37,584 bases of DNA from NCBI GenBank assembly GCA_002327905.1, contig DCUY01000057.1, positions 1 through 37,584 of the forward strand, written 5' to 3'. Below, in pieces: positions 1 through 7,437 of the stretch; the first letter of the stretch is position 1; every line of letters begins with the position of its first letter. Both the position numbers and the translations under genes were made by a program. This stretch comes from Caldifarciminota bacterium UBA2202. Its GTDB lineage: Bacteria; Hydrothermota; 32-111. The notes beneath the pieces were generated by a model. It was not told the DNA's origin and did not search any database. It worked only from the letters and a program-made list of their open reading frames with translations.

Positions 1-84
1 ACGGCATACGGCATACGGCATACGGTACACGGCATACGGCATACGGCTTACGGTACACGGCATACGGTATACGGCACACGGCGT
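1..84. repeat. 7-bp tandem repeat array, 12 units
   Basis: Twelve uninterrupted heptamers in register, based on ACGGCAT with variants ACGGTAC, ACGGCTT, ACGGTAT, ACGGCAC and ACGGCGT. The array runs off the left edge, so its full length is unknown. The final unit ACGGCGT is followed by CTTTGTGCTGGCGGCAG. A shorter array with the same border lies inverted at the right end of the window. No coding role is apparent. Confidence 0.95.
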
Positions 85-237
85 CTTTGTGCTGGCGGCA
101 GTCGGTTTTAGAAGATTATTGAAAAAATAGTTTATTTATTCAAGGCATTAGCGTCATTTAATCGGTCGACTGTAATCGATACTCGGAACGGATACAAATG
201 ATTGAATATATTAAATACAATTTTTGATAAAAAACGG

Positions 238-262
238 TTGACATAATAATATATTATGTTAA
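238..262. promoter_or_regulatory. 25-bp inverted repeat over the core promoter, candidate operator
   Basis: Arms TTGACATAATA (238-248) and TATTATGTTAA (252-262) are reverse complements at 10 of 11 positions around a 3-nt centre ATA. The palindrome fills the space from the -35 to the -10, so a dimeric protein bound here would block RNA polymerase. The regulator is unknown. The site is AT-rich, so chance contributes, but 10 of 11 paired positions located exactly on the promoter is notable. Confidence 0.55.
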
Positions 263-265
263 AAT
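238..265 (+). promoter_or_regulatory. sigma-70-type promoter of the buk/oxoacid oxidoreductase operon
   Basis: A perfect -35 TTGACA (238-243), a 16-nt spacer and a -10 TAAAAT (260-265, five of six consensus bases). The predicted start is near 272, giving a leader of about 22 nt that holds the buk Shine-Dalgarno. The rest of 85-294 shows no gene, RNA or other recognisable element. Confidence 0.75.
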
Positions 266-294
266 CTATCTTTTAATTGCAACAAAGGAGCGAT

Positions 295-1362
295 ATGTTT
301 AAAGTTCTCGCAATCAATCCGGGATCAACATCTACGAAGATAGCTGTATATTTTGACGAAAAGGAAGTCTTTAAGAAGAACATCTCCCACTCGGTAGATG
401 AGATATCAAAATACAAGCATATTATAGACCAGTATGATTTAAGGAGAGAGGCGATAGAAAAAGTGCTTGAAGAGCATAATTACAATATAAAGGATTTCGA
501 TGCTTTTATCGGAAGAGGCGGTCTTGTCAATCCTATACCGTCAGGCACTTATAAAGTCAATGACAAAATGATTGATGACCTGAAGCATTCAAAATTAGGA
601 GAGCATGCTTCAAATTTAGGTGGAATGATAGCTCTTGCATTCGAAAAGGAATCAGGCAAGCCTTCTTACATAGTTGACCCTGTTGTTGTGGATGAAATGG
701 ATGACCTTGCGAGAATTACGGGTTTTCCTGAAATAGAGAGAGTCTCAATCTTTCACGCCCTCAATCAGAAGGCGATTGCAAGAAGAGCCGCCAAAGACCT
801 AAAAAAGAAGTATGATGAAATAAATCTGATAGTAGTCCACCTCGGAGGCGGAATATCGGTGGGAGCACATAGAAAAGGAAAAGTTGTTGATGTTAATAAT
901 GCTTTAAACGGTGACGGGCCCTTTGCTCCCGAAAGGGCAGGAAGCGTTCCTGCATGGGGTCTTTATAAATTTATTCAAGAGACTGGTATAGAAGAGAAAG
1001 ATCTGAATAAACGCCTTGCAGGAAAGGCTGGAATTGTGGCGCATCTTGGAACGAATGACATGAGAAAAGTGGAGGATGAAGTTTTGGCAGGAAATAAGGA
1101 ATATGAAAAAGTTTATAGGGCGATGGCATATAACATAGGAAAATGGGTGGGAGCAATGGCGTCAGTTCTGCACGGTGATGTACAGGCAATTGTAATTACA
1201 GGCGGTTTGGCTTATGATAAGATATTCATCAGCTGGATTAAAGATATGATTTCATTCATATCAGAAGTTATTGTTTATCCCGGTGAAGATGAAATGAGCG
1301 CGCTTGCTCTCGGAGGACTCAGAGTTCTGACTGGTGAAGAGAAAGCGCACGAATATATATAA
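295..1362 (+). CDS. buk: butyrate kinase
   Basis: A 355-residue acetokinase-family (ASKHA) protein. It interconverts an acyl phosphate plus ADP with the carboxylate plus ATP, the last and ATP-yielding step of butyrate or branched-chain acid formation in the cytoplasm. The N-terminal phosphate motif NPGSTSTK (residues 8-15), the VVHLGGGISVG stretch and the late VITGGLAYD motif are those of Buk, and the length is normal for the family. ATG 295 is chosen because AAAGGAG (284-290) precedes it; a TTG at 277 is in frame but has no such site. It is first in an operon with the oxoacid:ferredoxin oxidoreductase subunits. Its partner ptb lies about 27 kb away at 28364. The acid actually made (butyrate, isobutyrate, isovalerate) cannot be read from sequence. 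Confidence 0.93.
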   Translation: MFKVLAINPGSTSTKIAVYFDEKEVFKKNISHSVDEISKYKHIIDQYDLRREAIEKVLEEHNYNIKDFDAFIGRGGLVNPIPSGTYKVNDKMIDDLKHSKLGEHASNLGGMIALAFEKESGKPSYIVDPVVVDEMDDLARITGFPEIERVSIFHALNQKAIARRAAKDLKKKYDEINLIVVHLGGGISVGAHRKGKVVDVNNALNGDGPFAPERAGSVPAWGLYKFIQETGIEEKDLNKRLAGKAGIVAHLGTNDMRKVEDEVLAGNKEYEKVYRAMAYNIGKWVGAMASVLHGDVQAIVITGGLAYDKIFISWIKDMISFISEVIVYPGEDEMSALALGGLRVLTGEEKAHEYI

Positions 1363-1372
1363 AGGAGGCACA

Positions 1373-1924
1373 ATGATTGAAATAAGAGTTCATGGAAGAG
1401 GCGGGCAGGGAGGCGTAATTGCATCCAAGATCCTTGCTTATGCTTTTTCAATTGAAGGAAAATCAGTGCAGGCTTTTCCCGAATTCGGAGTGGAGAGAAG
1501 AGGAGCGCCTGTAACAGCATTTATCAGAGTGAGCGACAAACACATCAATGTGAGGTCAAAAATTTACGAACCTATGCATCTGATTGTATTGGAGCCGACT
1601 CTGGTGACTGCGATTGACATTACTGAGGGGTTAAAAGAGGGCGGATTCATCATCATAAATACGAAAAGAACGCCCGAAGAAGTCCATCTTAAAAAAACCG
1701 GTTCAAAAATAGCCACAGTTGATGCAACAGGCATTGCATTGAAATACCGCTTGGGTTCGTCAGCGGCGCCCATAGTGAATACTGCAATTCTTGGCGCATT
1801 TGCAAAAGCGACAGGATTTGTAAAGATCGAGTCAATCGTAACTGCCATCAAAAAGGAAGTTCCGATAAAACCTGACGAGAATGCCAAAGCAGCTGAAGAG
1901 GCATTCAACTCGACAATAATGTAA
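1373..1924 (+). CDS. 2-oxoacid:ferredoxin oxidoreductase, gamma subunit
   Basis: A 183-residue gamma subunit (PorG/VorG type) of the four-subunit, thiamine-diphosphate-dependent oxidoreductase that turns a 2-oxoacid plus CoA into acyl-CoA, CO2 and reduced ferredoxin. The signature is the N-terminal GRGGQGGV loop followed by FPEFGVERRGAPV. ATG 1373 is set by AAAGGAGG (1361-1368), which begins right after the buk stop; an upstream in-frame start at 1334 would overlap buk and is not supported. The order gamma, delta, alpha, beta is the classic one for pyruvate and 2-oxoisovalerate enzymes. Confidence 0.92.
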   Translation: MIEIRVHGRGGQGGVIASKILAYAFSIEGKSVQAFPEFGVERRGAPVTAFIRVSDKHINVRSKIYEPMHLIVLEPTLVTAIDITEGLKEGGFIIINTKRTPEEVHLKKTGSKIATVDATGIALKYRLGSSAAPIVNTAILGAFAKATGFVKIESIVTAIKKEVPIKPDENAKAAEEAFNSTIM

Positions 1925-1935
1925 AAGGAGTAAAA

Positions 1936-2232
1936 ATGAAAAGGGACGGCAAAAAAATAATATTTGAAAAGGCAGGGGATCTTCCTCCAATGGCAATGTC
2001 TCTGGGAACTACAGAGTACAATGAAACAGGGTCATGGAGAAACGAGAGACCTGTAGTTGATTCTTCAAAATGCACAGGTTGCGGAATATGCTGGAAATTC
2101 TGTCCTGACATATCAATAAAAGAAGATGCAAACGGAAAAGCTTCGATTGATTATTTCTTCTGCAAAGGATGCGGAATCTGCGCAGTAGAATGTCCGGTCA
2201 AAGCAATTGAAATGAAAGAGGAGGAAAAATGA
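1936..2232 (+). CDS. 2-oxoacid:ferredoxin oxidoreductase, delta subunit (2x[4Fe-4S])
   Basis: A 98-residue ferredoxin-like subunit. Two CxxCxxCxxxCP clusters, CTGCGICWKFCP and CKGCGICAVECP, bind two [4Fe-4S] centres that carry electrons from the thiamine site to free ferredoxin. AAAAGGAG lies just before the start. The last four bases overlap the alpha-subunit start as ATGA, implying coupled translation and matched stoichiometry. Confidence 0.94.
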   Translation: MKRDGKKIIFEKAGDLPPMAMSLGTTEYNETGSWRNERPVVDSSKCTGCGICWKFCPDISIKEDANGKASIDYFFCKGCGICAVECPVKAIEMKEEEK

Positions 2233-3389
2233 GCACACAAAAAGTTCTCATGGGCAACCATGCTCTTTCATGGGGAGCAGTTACATCAAGAGTGCAGGTG
2301 ATATCAGCATATCCGATTACGCCTCAGACTCAGGTGGTCGAACTTCTCTCTGAGATGTGCACTGACGGGACACTTGATGCCGAATTTATAAAAGTCGAAT
2401 CGGAGCATTCAGCAATGGCCGCTTGTATCGGAGCATCTGCCGCGGGAGCGCGCACATTTACTGCGACGAGCGCTCAGGGTCTCGCATTGATGCACGAAAT
2501 GCTTCATTGGGCTGTGGGAGGCAGACTTCCGGTAGTGATGGGCAATATAAACCGCGCAATGGCTCCGCCATGGACAATTTGGACTGAGCAGACCGATTCT
2601 CTTTCACAGAGAGATACAGGATGGCTACAGGTATATGCTTCATCAAATCAGGAAGTGTATGATTCAGTGTTAATGGCATATAAGATAGCAGAGAACAGAA
2701 AAGTCTCTCTGCCGATGATGATTGTTCTTGATGCGTTCTTCCTTTCACACACTTCTGAAAATGTCATTATGATTGATCAGAACAAGGCTGATGCATATCT
2801 GCCAAAATACGATCCTGAATTCAAGCTTGATGTAAAGAATCCCCACACATTCGGAGGACTTACAACACCTGACTGGTATATGGAGCTGAGATACAACATT
2901 CAGAAGGGAATGGACGATTCATATCAGGTAATACGCGATGCGCAGAGTGAATTCAAATCTGTCTTCGGAAGAGATTACGGAATGGTTGAAGAGTACAAGT
3001 GCGAAGATGCGGATGTGATACTTGTGGGCATGGCAACTGCGGCATCAACCGGAAAAGAGTCCATTGACATTTTGAGGAATAAGGGCGTGAAGGCAGGGCT
3101 TTTGAGAATTAGATACTTCAGACCATTCCCGTTTGAAGATGTGCGCAGAGTCCTGAAGAATGCAAAGCAGATTCTTGTGCTTGACAGGAATCTCTCTCCC
3201 GGTCTCGGAGGAATCACATTCCAAGAAGTGAAATCAGCAATGTACAATGAAAAAAACAAACCGCCGATTTACGGATTCATAATGGGTCTCGGCGGAAGGG
3301 ACATAACTGTGGAATCAATCACAAATCTATTTGAGCATGCAAAGAAAAATGATCCGCAGGACATCATTTGGATGGAGGTCAAAAAATGA
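2229..3389 (+). CDS. 2-oxoacid:ferredoxin oxidoreductase, alpha subunit
   Basis: A 386-residue alpha subunit with the pyrimidine-binding fold. It shows the hallmark SAYPITPQTQVVELL near residue 25, the VESEHSAMAACIGASAAGART segment that follows, and NINRAMAPPWTIW with RDTGWLQ further on. These are typical of PorA/VorA. The C-terminal portion ends in the RNLSPGLGG region common to the family. Substrate choice (pyruvate, 2-oxoisovalerate or another branched or aromatic oxoacid) is not decided by these motifs; the adjacent butyrate kinase argues for branched-chain or butyrate-length products. Overlaps delta by 4 nt and beta by 4 nt. Confidence 0.92.
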   Translation: MSTQKVLMGNHALSWGAVTSRVQVISAYPITPQTQVVELLSEMCTDGTLDAEFIKVESEHSAMAACIGASAAGARTFTATSAQGLALMHEMLHWAVGGRLPVVMGNINRAMAPPWTIWTEQTDSLSQRDTGWLQVYASSNQEVYDSVLMAYKIAENRKVSLPMMIVLDAFFLSHTSENVIMIDQNKADAYLPKYDPEFKLDVKNPHTFGGLTTPDWYMELRYNIQKGMDDSYQVIRDAQSEFKSVFGRDYGMVEEYKCEDADVILVGMATAASTGKESIDILRNKGVKAGLLRIRYFRPFPFEDVRRVLKNAKQILVLDRNLSPGLGGITFQEVKSAMYNEKNKPPIYGFIMGLGGRDITVESITNLFEHAKKNDPQDIIWMEVKK

Positions 3390-4273
3390 TATACACGATA
3401 CCTCAGAAAGAACTTATAAATCCCGGTCATCTTGCATGTCAGGGATGCGGCGGAGCATTGGCTTTAAGAACTGTTTTGAAGACATTGGGAGAGAACACCA
3501 TACTCACATTTCCGGCATGCTGTTGGTCAGTGATAGACGGTCCGTTCCCTTACTCTGCAGTCAAAGTGCCTTTGTTTCATACTGCATTTGAAACTGCGGC
3601 AGTCACTGCGGCTGGAGTCAAGGCAGGAGTAAAGAAGGCTCAGGACCCGAACACAATTTCAGTGGCATGGGCTGGAGACGGCGGAACATTTGACATAGGA
3701 ATTCAGGCTCTCTCAGGAGCGGCAGAAAGAAATGAAGATATGTTCTATTTTGTCTATGATAATGAAGCTTACATGAATACAGGCGTACAACGTTCGTCAG
3801 CGACTCCCAAGGGCGCATGGACGACAACTACGCCGACGCAGTCTCCGAAGAAGGAGAGAAAGAAGGACCTTGTTTCGATTATTGCGGCTCATGCGGTTCC
3901 ATACATAGCAACTGCCTGTGTGGCATATCCTGAGGACCTCACAAAGAAGCTTGAAAAAGCAAAAAAGATAAAAGGATTTAAATTCTTTCACATTTTTGCA
4001 CCGTGTCCTCCGGGATGGAAGATAAATCCTCAGGATACAATAAGAATTGCAAAGATGGCTGTAGAGAATAAGATGTTCCCGCTCTTTGAGATCGAAGACG
4101 GAGAGAAATATACAATTAACATGCCCAATCCGAAGAAAGAGAAGAATGTCCCCGTGAATGAATATATTCTGAAACAGGGAAGATTCAGGCATCTTAAAGA
4201 GGATGACATAAATGAAATACAGGCCTTCGTAGACAAGAGGTGGGAGAAACTTAAAAAACTGGCAGAAATATAA
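3386..4273 (+). CDS. 2-oxoacid:ferredoxin oxidoreductase, beta subunit
   Basis: A 295-residue thiamine-diphosphate-binding beta subunit. CQGCGGALALR near the N-terminus supplies conserved cysteines, and GDGGTFDIGIQALSGAAER followed by YDNEAYMNTG is the GDG-to-N diphosphate/Mg-binding motif. ATG 3386 is chosen because it overlaps the alpha stop as ATGA and has GGAGGT at 3374-3379; an alternative start at 3368 lies deeper in alpha. It is the last gene of the operon, with a strong terminator 8 nt after the stop. Confidence 0.93.
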   Translation: MIYTIPQKELINPGHLACQGCGGALALRTVLKTLGENTILTFPACCWSVIDGPFPYSAVKVPLFHTAFETAAVTAAGVKAGVKKAQDPNTISVAWAGDGGTFDIGIQALSGAAERNEDMFYFVYDNEAYMNTGVQRSSATPKGAWTTTTPTQSPKKERKKDLVSIIAAHAVPYIATACVAYPEDLTKKLEKAKKIKGFKFFHIFAPCPPGWKINPQDTIRIAKMAVENKMFPLFEIEDGEKYTINMPNPKKEKNVPVNEYILKQGRFRHLKEDDINEIQAFVDKRWEKLKKLAEI

Positions 4274-4280
4274 TAAATTA

Positions 4281-4309
4281 AGAGAGCCGCTTCTTGCGGC
4301 TCTTTTTTT
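4281..4309 (+). terminator. intrinsic terminator of the buk/oxidoreductase operon
   Basis: Stem AGAGCCGC (4283-4290) pairs with GCGGCTCT (4296-4303) around a TTCTT loop, followed by a seven-T run to 4309. The start codon of the next gene lies only 13 nt beyond, so that gene depends on readthrough or on a promoter I could not recognise. Confidence 0.92.
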
Positions 4310-4321
4310 CACGGAGATAAA

Positions 4322-5374
4322 ATGAAAGTATGCATTCTCGGTCTTCCCAACAGCGGAAAGACTACTATTTTCGAAGCTCTGACTCAAAGAGAGGTTCAGC
4401 AGAATCATAAGGATAAATTCCATTACGGAATTGTAAAAGTGCCTGACAGCAGAATAGATTTATTATCAGACACATTCAAGCCGAAAAAGACAACTTATCC
4501 TGAAATAGAATTCGTCGATTATATTAGAGAGGGCGAACAGAAGAGTTTCAATGCTGACTATATAGCAAAATTGAAAGAGAGTGATGGAATACTTAAAGTG
4601 ATAAGGGATTTTGAAAATGACATATATCCGCCTGCTTTCGCAAAGGTTGACCCAATAAAGGAACTAAGCGAGATTGACGATGAAGTGATTCTCAATGACA
4701 TTGGAATAATCGAAAAGAGGCTTGAAAAGCTGAAGACGGCGAAATACAAACTCTCAGCGGATGAAAAGAGCGAGATGACTATTTTACAGAATTTTAATGA
4801 AATTCTTTCATCCGGAAAAATGATATACTCTGTCGAATTGAATAAAGAAGAGGAGAAGGTTGCGAGGAATTACGGGCTAATGTCAGCAAAGAATGAAATA
4901 ATCGTTATAAACATTGATGACCCTGCCCGTGAAATTTCAGCTGAATTAAAAGAGAGGATAGAATCGTCCAAAAGGACATACGCTGTCATATCAGCAGTCA
5001 ATGAAAAGGAACTCAATCAGCTTGATTCCGAATCTAAAATGGAATTTGCAAAAGAGATGCATATTGAAGAATTCGGAATTCAAAAAATAATCAGGCATCT
5101 TTATACAATGCTTAAACTGATTACATTTTTTACTGTAGGTGAAGATGAGGTAAAAGGATGGACGATAAAGGACGGAACAAATGCCCTGAAATCTGCGGGG
5201 AAAATACATTCGGATATTGAAAGAGGATTCATTAAGGCGCAGATTGCATCTTTTGAAGATTTTAAAAAATATGCTAATTTTAAGGATTGCGTAAAACACG
5301 GTGTTCTGAGACTTGAGGGAAAAGAATATATAATGAAAGACGGAGATATTGTAGAATTCAAGTTCAATGTGTAG
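4322..5374 (+). CDS. YchF/OLA1-like P-loop protein, divergent (TGS domain at C-terminus)
   Basis: 350 residues. The N-terminal P-loop GLPNSGKTT (7-15) and the C-terminal TGS-like region (WTIKDGTNALKSAGKIHSD, then RLEGKEYIMKDGD and the FKFNV ending) match the YchF/OLA1 family of ribosome-associated nucleotide hydrolases. Two core motifs are altered: the family's DIAGLVKGAS G3/switch region is replaced by a shorter VDYIREG stretch, and the NxxE specificity motif reads NIDD. Binding is therefore plausible but hydrolysis and base preference are uncertain. The start has GGAG upstream and lies directly behind a terminator. This may be a paralog rather than the genome's canonical ychF. Confidence 0.8.
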   Translation: MKVCILGLPNSGKTTIFEALTQREVQQNHKDKFHYGIVKVPDSRIDLLSDTFKPKKTTYPEIEFVDYIREGEQKSFNADYIAKLKESDGILKVIRDFENDIYPPAFAKVDPIKELSEIDDEVILNDIGIIEKRLEKLKTAKYKLSADEKSEMTILQNFNEILSSGKMIYSVELNKEEEKVARNYGLMSAKNEIIVINIDDPAREISAELKERIESSKRTYAVISAVNEKELNQLDSESKMEFAKEMHIEEFGIQKIIRHLYTMLKLITFFTVGEDEVKGWTIKDGTNALKSAGKIHSDIERGFIKAQIASFEDFKKYANFKDCVKHGVLRLEGKEYIMKDGDIVEFKFNV

Positions 5375-5410
5375 CATTAAGGACAGAGATAGCAGATATA
5401 TGGTGAAAAT

Positions 5411-6169
5411 GTGGGCTGTTTAGGTTCATTAATCATTTTAATTATAGGCCTCTCATTGGGAGGTCCGGTAGGTTTATTCATTGCCTCCATCATCGTGGTT
5501 CTATTGAATTCCAATGCAAAGGTTACCACATCATTCTCCAAATCAAATAATGAAGAGAATCTGAAAGAATATCTTGAAAACATAATAATGTTGTTTTCAG
5601 ACATCTCTCTTATTGATGGGAGAGTCTCCGAAGGAGAATTCGCTTTTGTAAAGGATTTTTTAATAAAATCCTTTCCGAGAAGACCTGATATCGCTCAATA
5701 TCTTTTGGAGAGGTACAAATTCTTTAATGAGAATCCTTCCTCTATCAATGTGCAGTCTGCTGTAAATTTCTTAAATCAAAGAATCAATTACAATGAAAAA
5801 CTGTCTCTTTTTTCAATTCTCGTCTCTTTGTCTCTTCAGTCTGCAAAGAGTCAAAATGTCATAAAAAGACTAAAAGAAATCGGCAGGATGCTATTTATTT
5901 CAGATTATGAAATAAATTCCCTTTTAGGATACTATACAAATTATTCATCACGAACCGGATTCAGTGCAGTTGCAGATGCTTATACTCTCCTTGGTATAAG
6001 CAGAGAAGCATCAGACAGTGAAGTTAAAAAAAGATATAAAGACCTTGTGAAAGAGAATCATCCTGATAAATTAAGACATATGCCGGAGAGTTTCCGGAAG
6101 GAGGCAGAGGAGAGAATGAAGGCGATAAATGAGGCTTATTCAAGAATTAAAAAAGAACGTTCAATTTGA
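5411..6169 (+). CDS. membrane-anchored DjlA-like co-chaperone (TerB-like plus J-domain)
   Basis: 252 residues: a hydrophobic N-terminal anchor (about 4-33), a helical TerB/DUF533-like middle (about 50-175; acidic SLIDGRVSEGE at 66-76) and a C-terminal J-domain (about 188-250) with the essential HPD at 217-219. This is the architecture of DjlA, which recruits DnaK to the inner face of the membrane. GTG 5411 is used, with GGTGA just upstream; nearby ATGs are out of frame. It follows the YchF-like gene after 36 nt, probably on the same transcript. The TerB assignment rests on architecture and is less certain than the J-domain. Confidence 0.8.
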   Translation: MGCLGSLIILIIGLSLGGPVGLFIASIIVVLLNSNAKVTTSFSKSNNEENLKEYLENIIMLFSDISLIDGRVSEGEFAFVKDFLIKSFPRRPDIAQYLLERYKFFNENPSSINVQSAVNFLNQRINYNEKLSLFSILVSLSLQSAKSQNVIKRLKEIGRMLFISDYEINSLLGYYTNYSSRTGFSAVADAYTLLGISREASDSEVKKRYKDLVKENHPDKLRHMPESFRKEAEERMKAINEAYSRIKKERSI

Positions 6170-6175
6170 TGCATA

Positions 6176-6203
6176 TTGACTTTTATTAATTATATTTTAT
6201 ATT
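6176..6203 (+). promoter_or_regulatory. sigma-70-type promoter, apparently leaderless
   Basis: -35 TTGACT (6176-6181), a 16-nt spacer and -10 TATATT (6198-6203). Six bases separate the -10 from ATG 6210, so transcription would start at or next to the A of the start codon. No Shine-Dalgarno precedes that ATG. Confidence 0.65.
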
Positions 6204-6209
6204 AGTATT

Positions 6210-6725
6210 ATGGAAAAAATTGATTTATACCTCAAATTAAAGAAATGCCTATTAAACGGCGATAAAATTGAAATCGACAATATATATCTAATTGTAGTGA
6301 AGAACAATCTTGTTGATTATGATTCGCTTGTACTTTTAATGAAATACATGTATGAGAATAAGGAGAGTTCAAGATACTTGAATCTTTTAAGACTCTTCGG
6401 ATCTGCCGCAAAGAATGATTCTGAAATATCATATTTCGTCGCTTTCTATTTTCTTATGAACAAATCGTTCTATCATGCAATGATAGCTTTCAAGCTTGTT
6501 AAGGAACTTGACGGGATATATTACTCTCTGGCTAAGTCAAATATAAGAGTGATTGAAGAGAACGAGCTGAAGCTTTTGAATGCAATAAAGAATCATGACA
6601 TTGAAAAATCGGAAAGGCTTAAAACTATTGAAGCGAATATTTACGATGCGGTTTACCATATGATAGAATATGCAAAGAGCAAAGATACATTCAGAGGATC
6701 AGATGATAAAAGTCGTTTCATTTGA
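6210..6725 (+). CDS. unknown helical protein, first gene of a nine-gene operon
   Basis: 171 residues that I do not recognise. It looks soluble and all-helical, rich in Leu, Lys, Glu and Tyr, with spacing that could fit short TPR-like hairpins (YFVAFYFLMNKSFYHAMIAF and the ELKLLNAIKNHDIEKSERLK stretch). No signal peptide, cysteine cluster or catalytic motif is seen. It lacks a Shine-Dalgarno and sits 6 nt behind a -10 element. Its last 23 nt overlap the HAD gene, so the two are probably co-translated. Confidence 0.65.
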   Translation: MEKIDLYLKLKKCLLNGDKIEIDNIYLIVVKNNLVDYDSLVLLMKYMYENKESSRYLNLLRLFGSAAKNDSEISYFVAFYFLMNKSFYHAMIAFKLVKELDGIYYSLAKSNIRVIEENELKLLNAIKNHDIEKSERLKTIEANIYDAVYHMIEYAKSKDTFRGSDDKSRFI

Positions 6726-7428
6726 CCTTTGGAATACTCTCCTATCGGGAACGAACAGCGAAGCGTCTGAAAACTTCAGATGTGAAAAAATGCGTGAAGT
6801 TTTTTTAAGGCGCGGATACGACATTTCCTCCGGCAGGATAAATGACGCAATTAAGAAGGCGTGGGATTATTTTAATCTTGAATGGCTTAATAAATATTAT
6901 ACTCTTCAGACTTCTATGGCTGTTGAGGTCATTTTATCCGAGCTATCTTTGAATGCTGACGAGGTTTTAAGAAAAGAGATTCTTCTGATAATGCAGAAGA
7001 ATCTTATTCAGAGTGACAACAGAGTTATTGAAGGAATGAGGGAGCTTGTACTTGAATTGAAAGACAAATACACTCTCGCAATAATTTCGGATGCGGGATT
7101 CACTCCCGGGCGCTATTTGAGAGAAGTGATAAAAAATATCGGATTGTATGATGCATTTTCGATATATGCATTTTCAGATGAAGTGGGTGTGTCAAAACCT
7201 CATAAAAAAATCTTTGAATATGTTCTAAACAGCGTAGGAGCAGAGCCTGAAGAGGGAGTTCATATAGGCGACATTCCTGCCACTGACATTAAAGGAGCAA
7301 ATGACATAGGAATGAAGTCGGTTCATTTTTATAAGGAGACTTACCTTTTTAAGGATTCGGAGAAGAACAGCCCAAGCTTCTCCACTGACTCACCTGAGGG
7401 GATTTTAAATTATATACGAGGTTTATAA
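6703..7428 (+). CDS. HAD-family hydrolase (subfamily IA-like)
   Basis: 241 residues. Motif I is SFDLWNTLL with nucleophile Asp8; motif II lies at IISDAG; the motif III lysine is in VSKPHKKIF; motif IV is HIGDIPATDIKGANDIGM. A helical cap sits between motifs I and II. The acid normally two residues after the nucleophile in HAD phosphatases is Trp10 here, so a standard phosphatase mechanism is not assured; dehalogenase-type HADs also lack that Asp. ATG 6703 has AGAGGA upstream; an earlier TTG at 6670 would extend the overlap without a ribosome site. Substrate unknown. Confidence 0.85.
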   Translation: MIKVVSFDLWNTLLSGTNSEASENFRCEKMREVFLRRGYDISSGRINDAIKKAWDYFNLEWLNKYYTLQTSMAVEVILSELSLNADEVLRKEILLIMQKNLIQSDNRVIEGMRELVLELKDKYTLAIISDAGFTPGRYLREVIKNIGLYDAFSIYAFSDEVGVSKPHKKIFEYVLNSVGAEPEEGVHIGDIPATDIKGANDIGMKSVHFYKETYLFKDSEKNSPSFSTDSPEGILNYIRGL

Positions 7429-7437
7429 GGAGAGATT

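Noticed and set aside
1..84. CRISPR array
   Set aside because: Units are 7 bp, directly adjacent and without spacers; no cas gene is present.
85..237. Riboswitch or small RNA upstream of buk
   Set aside because: The stretch lies before the predicted transcription start and no conserved fold is visible; the GTCGAC and ATCGAT hexamers are short and isolated.
3797..4423. Minus-strand 208-codon open frame
   Set aside because: It crosses the beta-subunit gene, the terminator and the YchF-like gene, has no ribosome site, and its protein is a Leu/Phe/Ser-rich shadow of well-supported genes.
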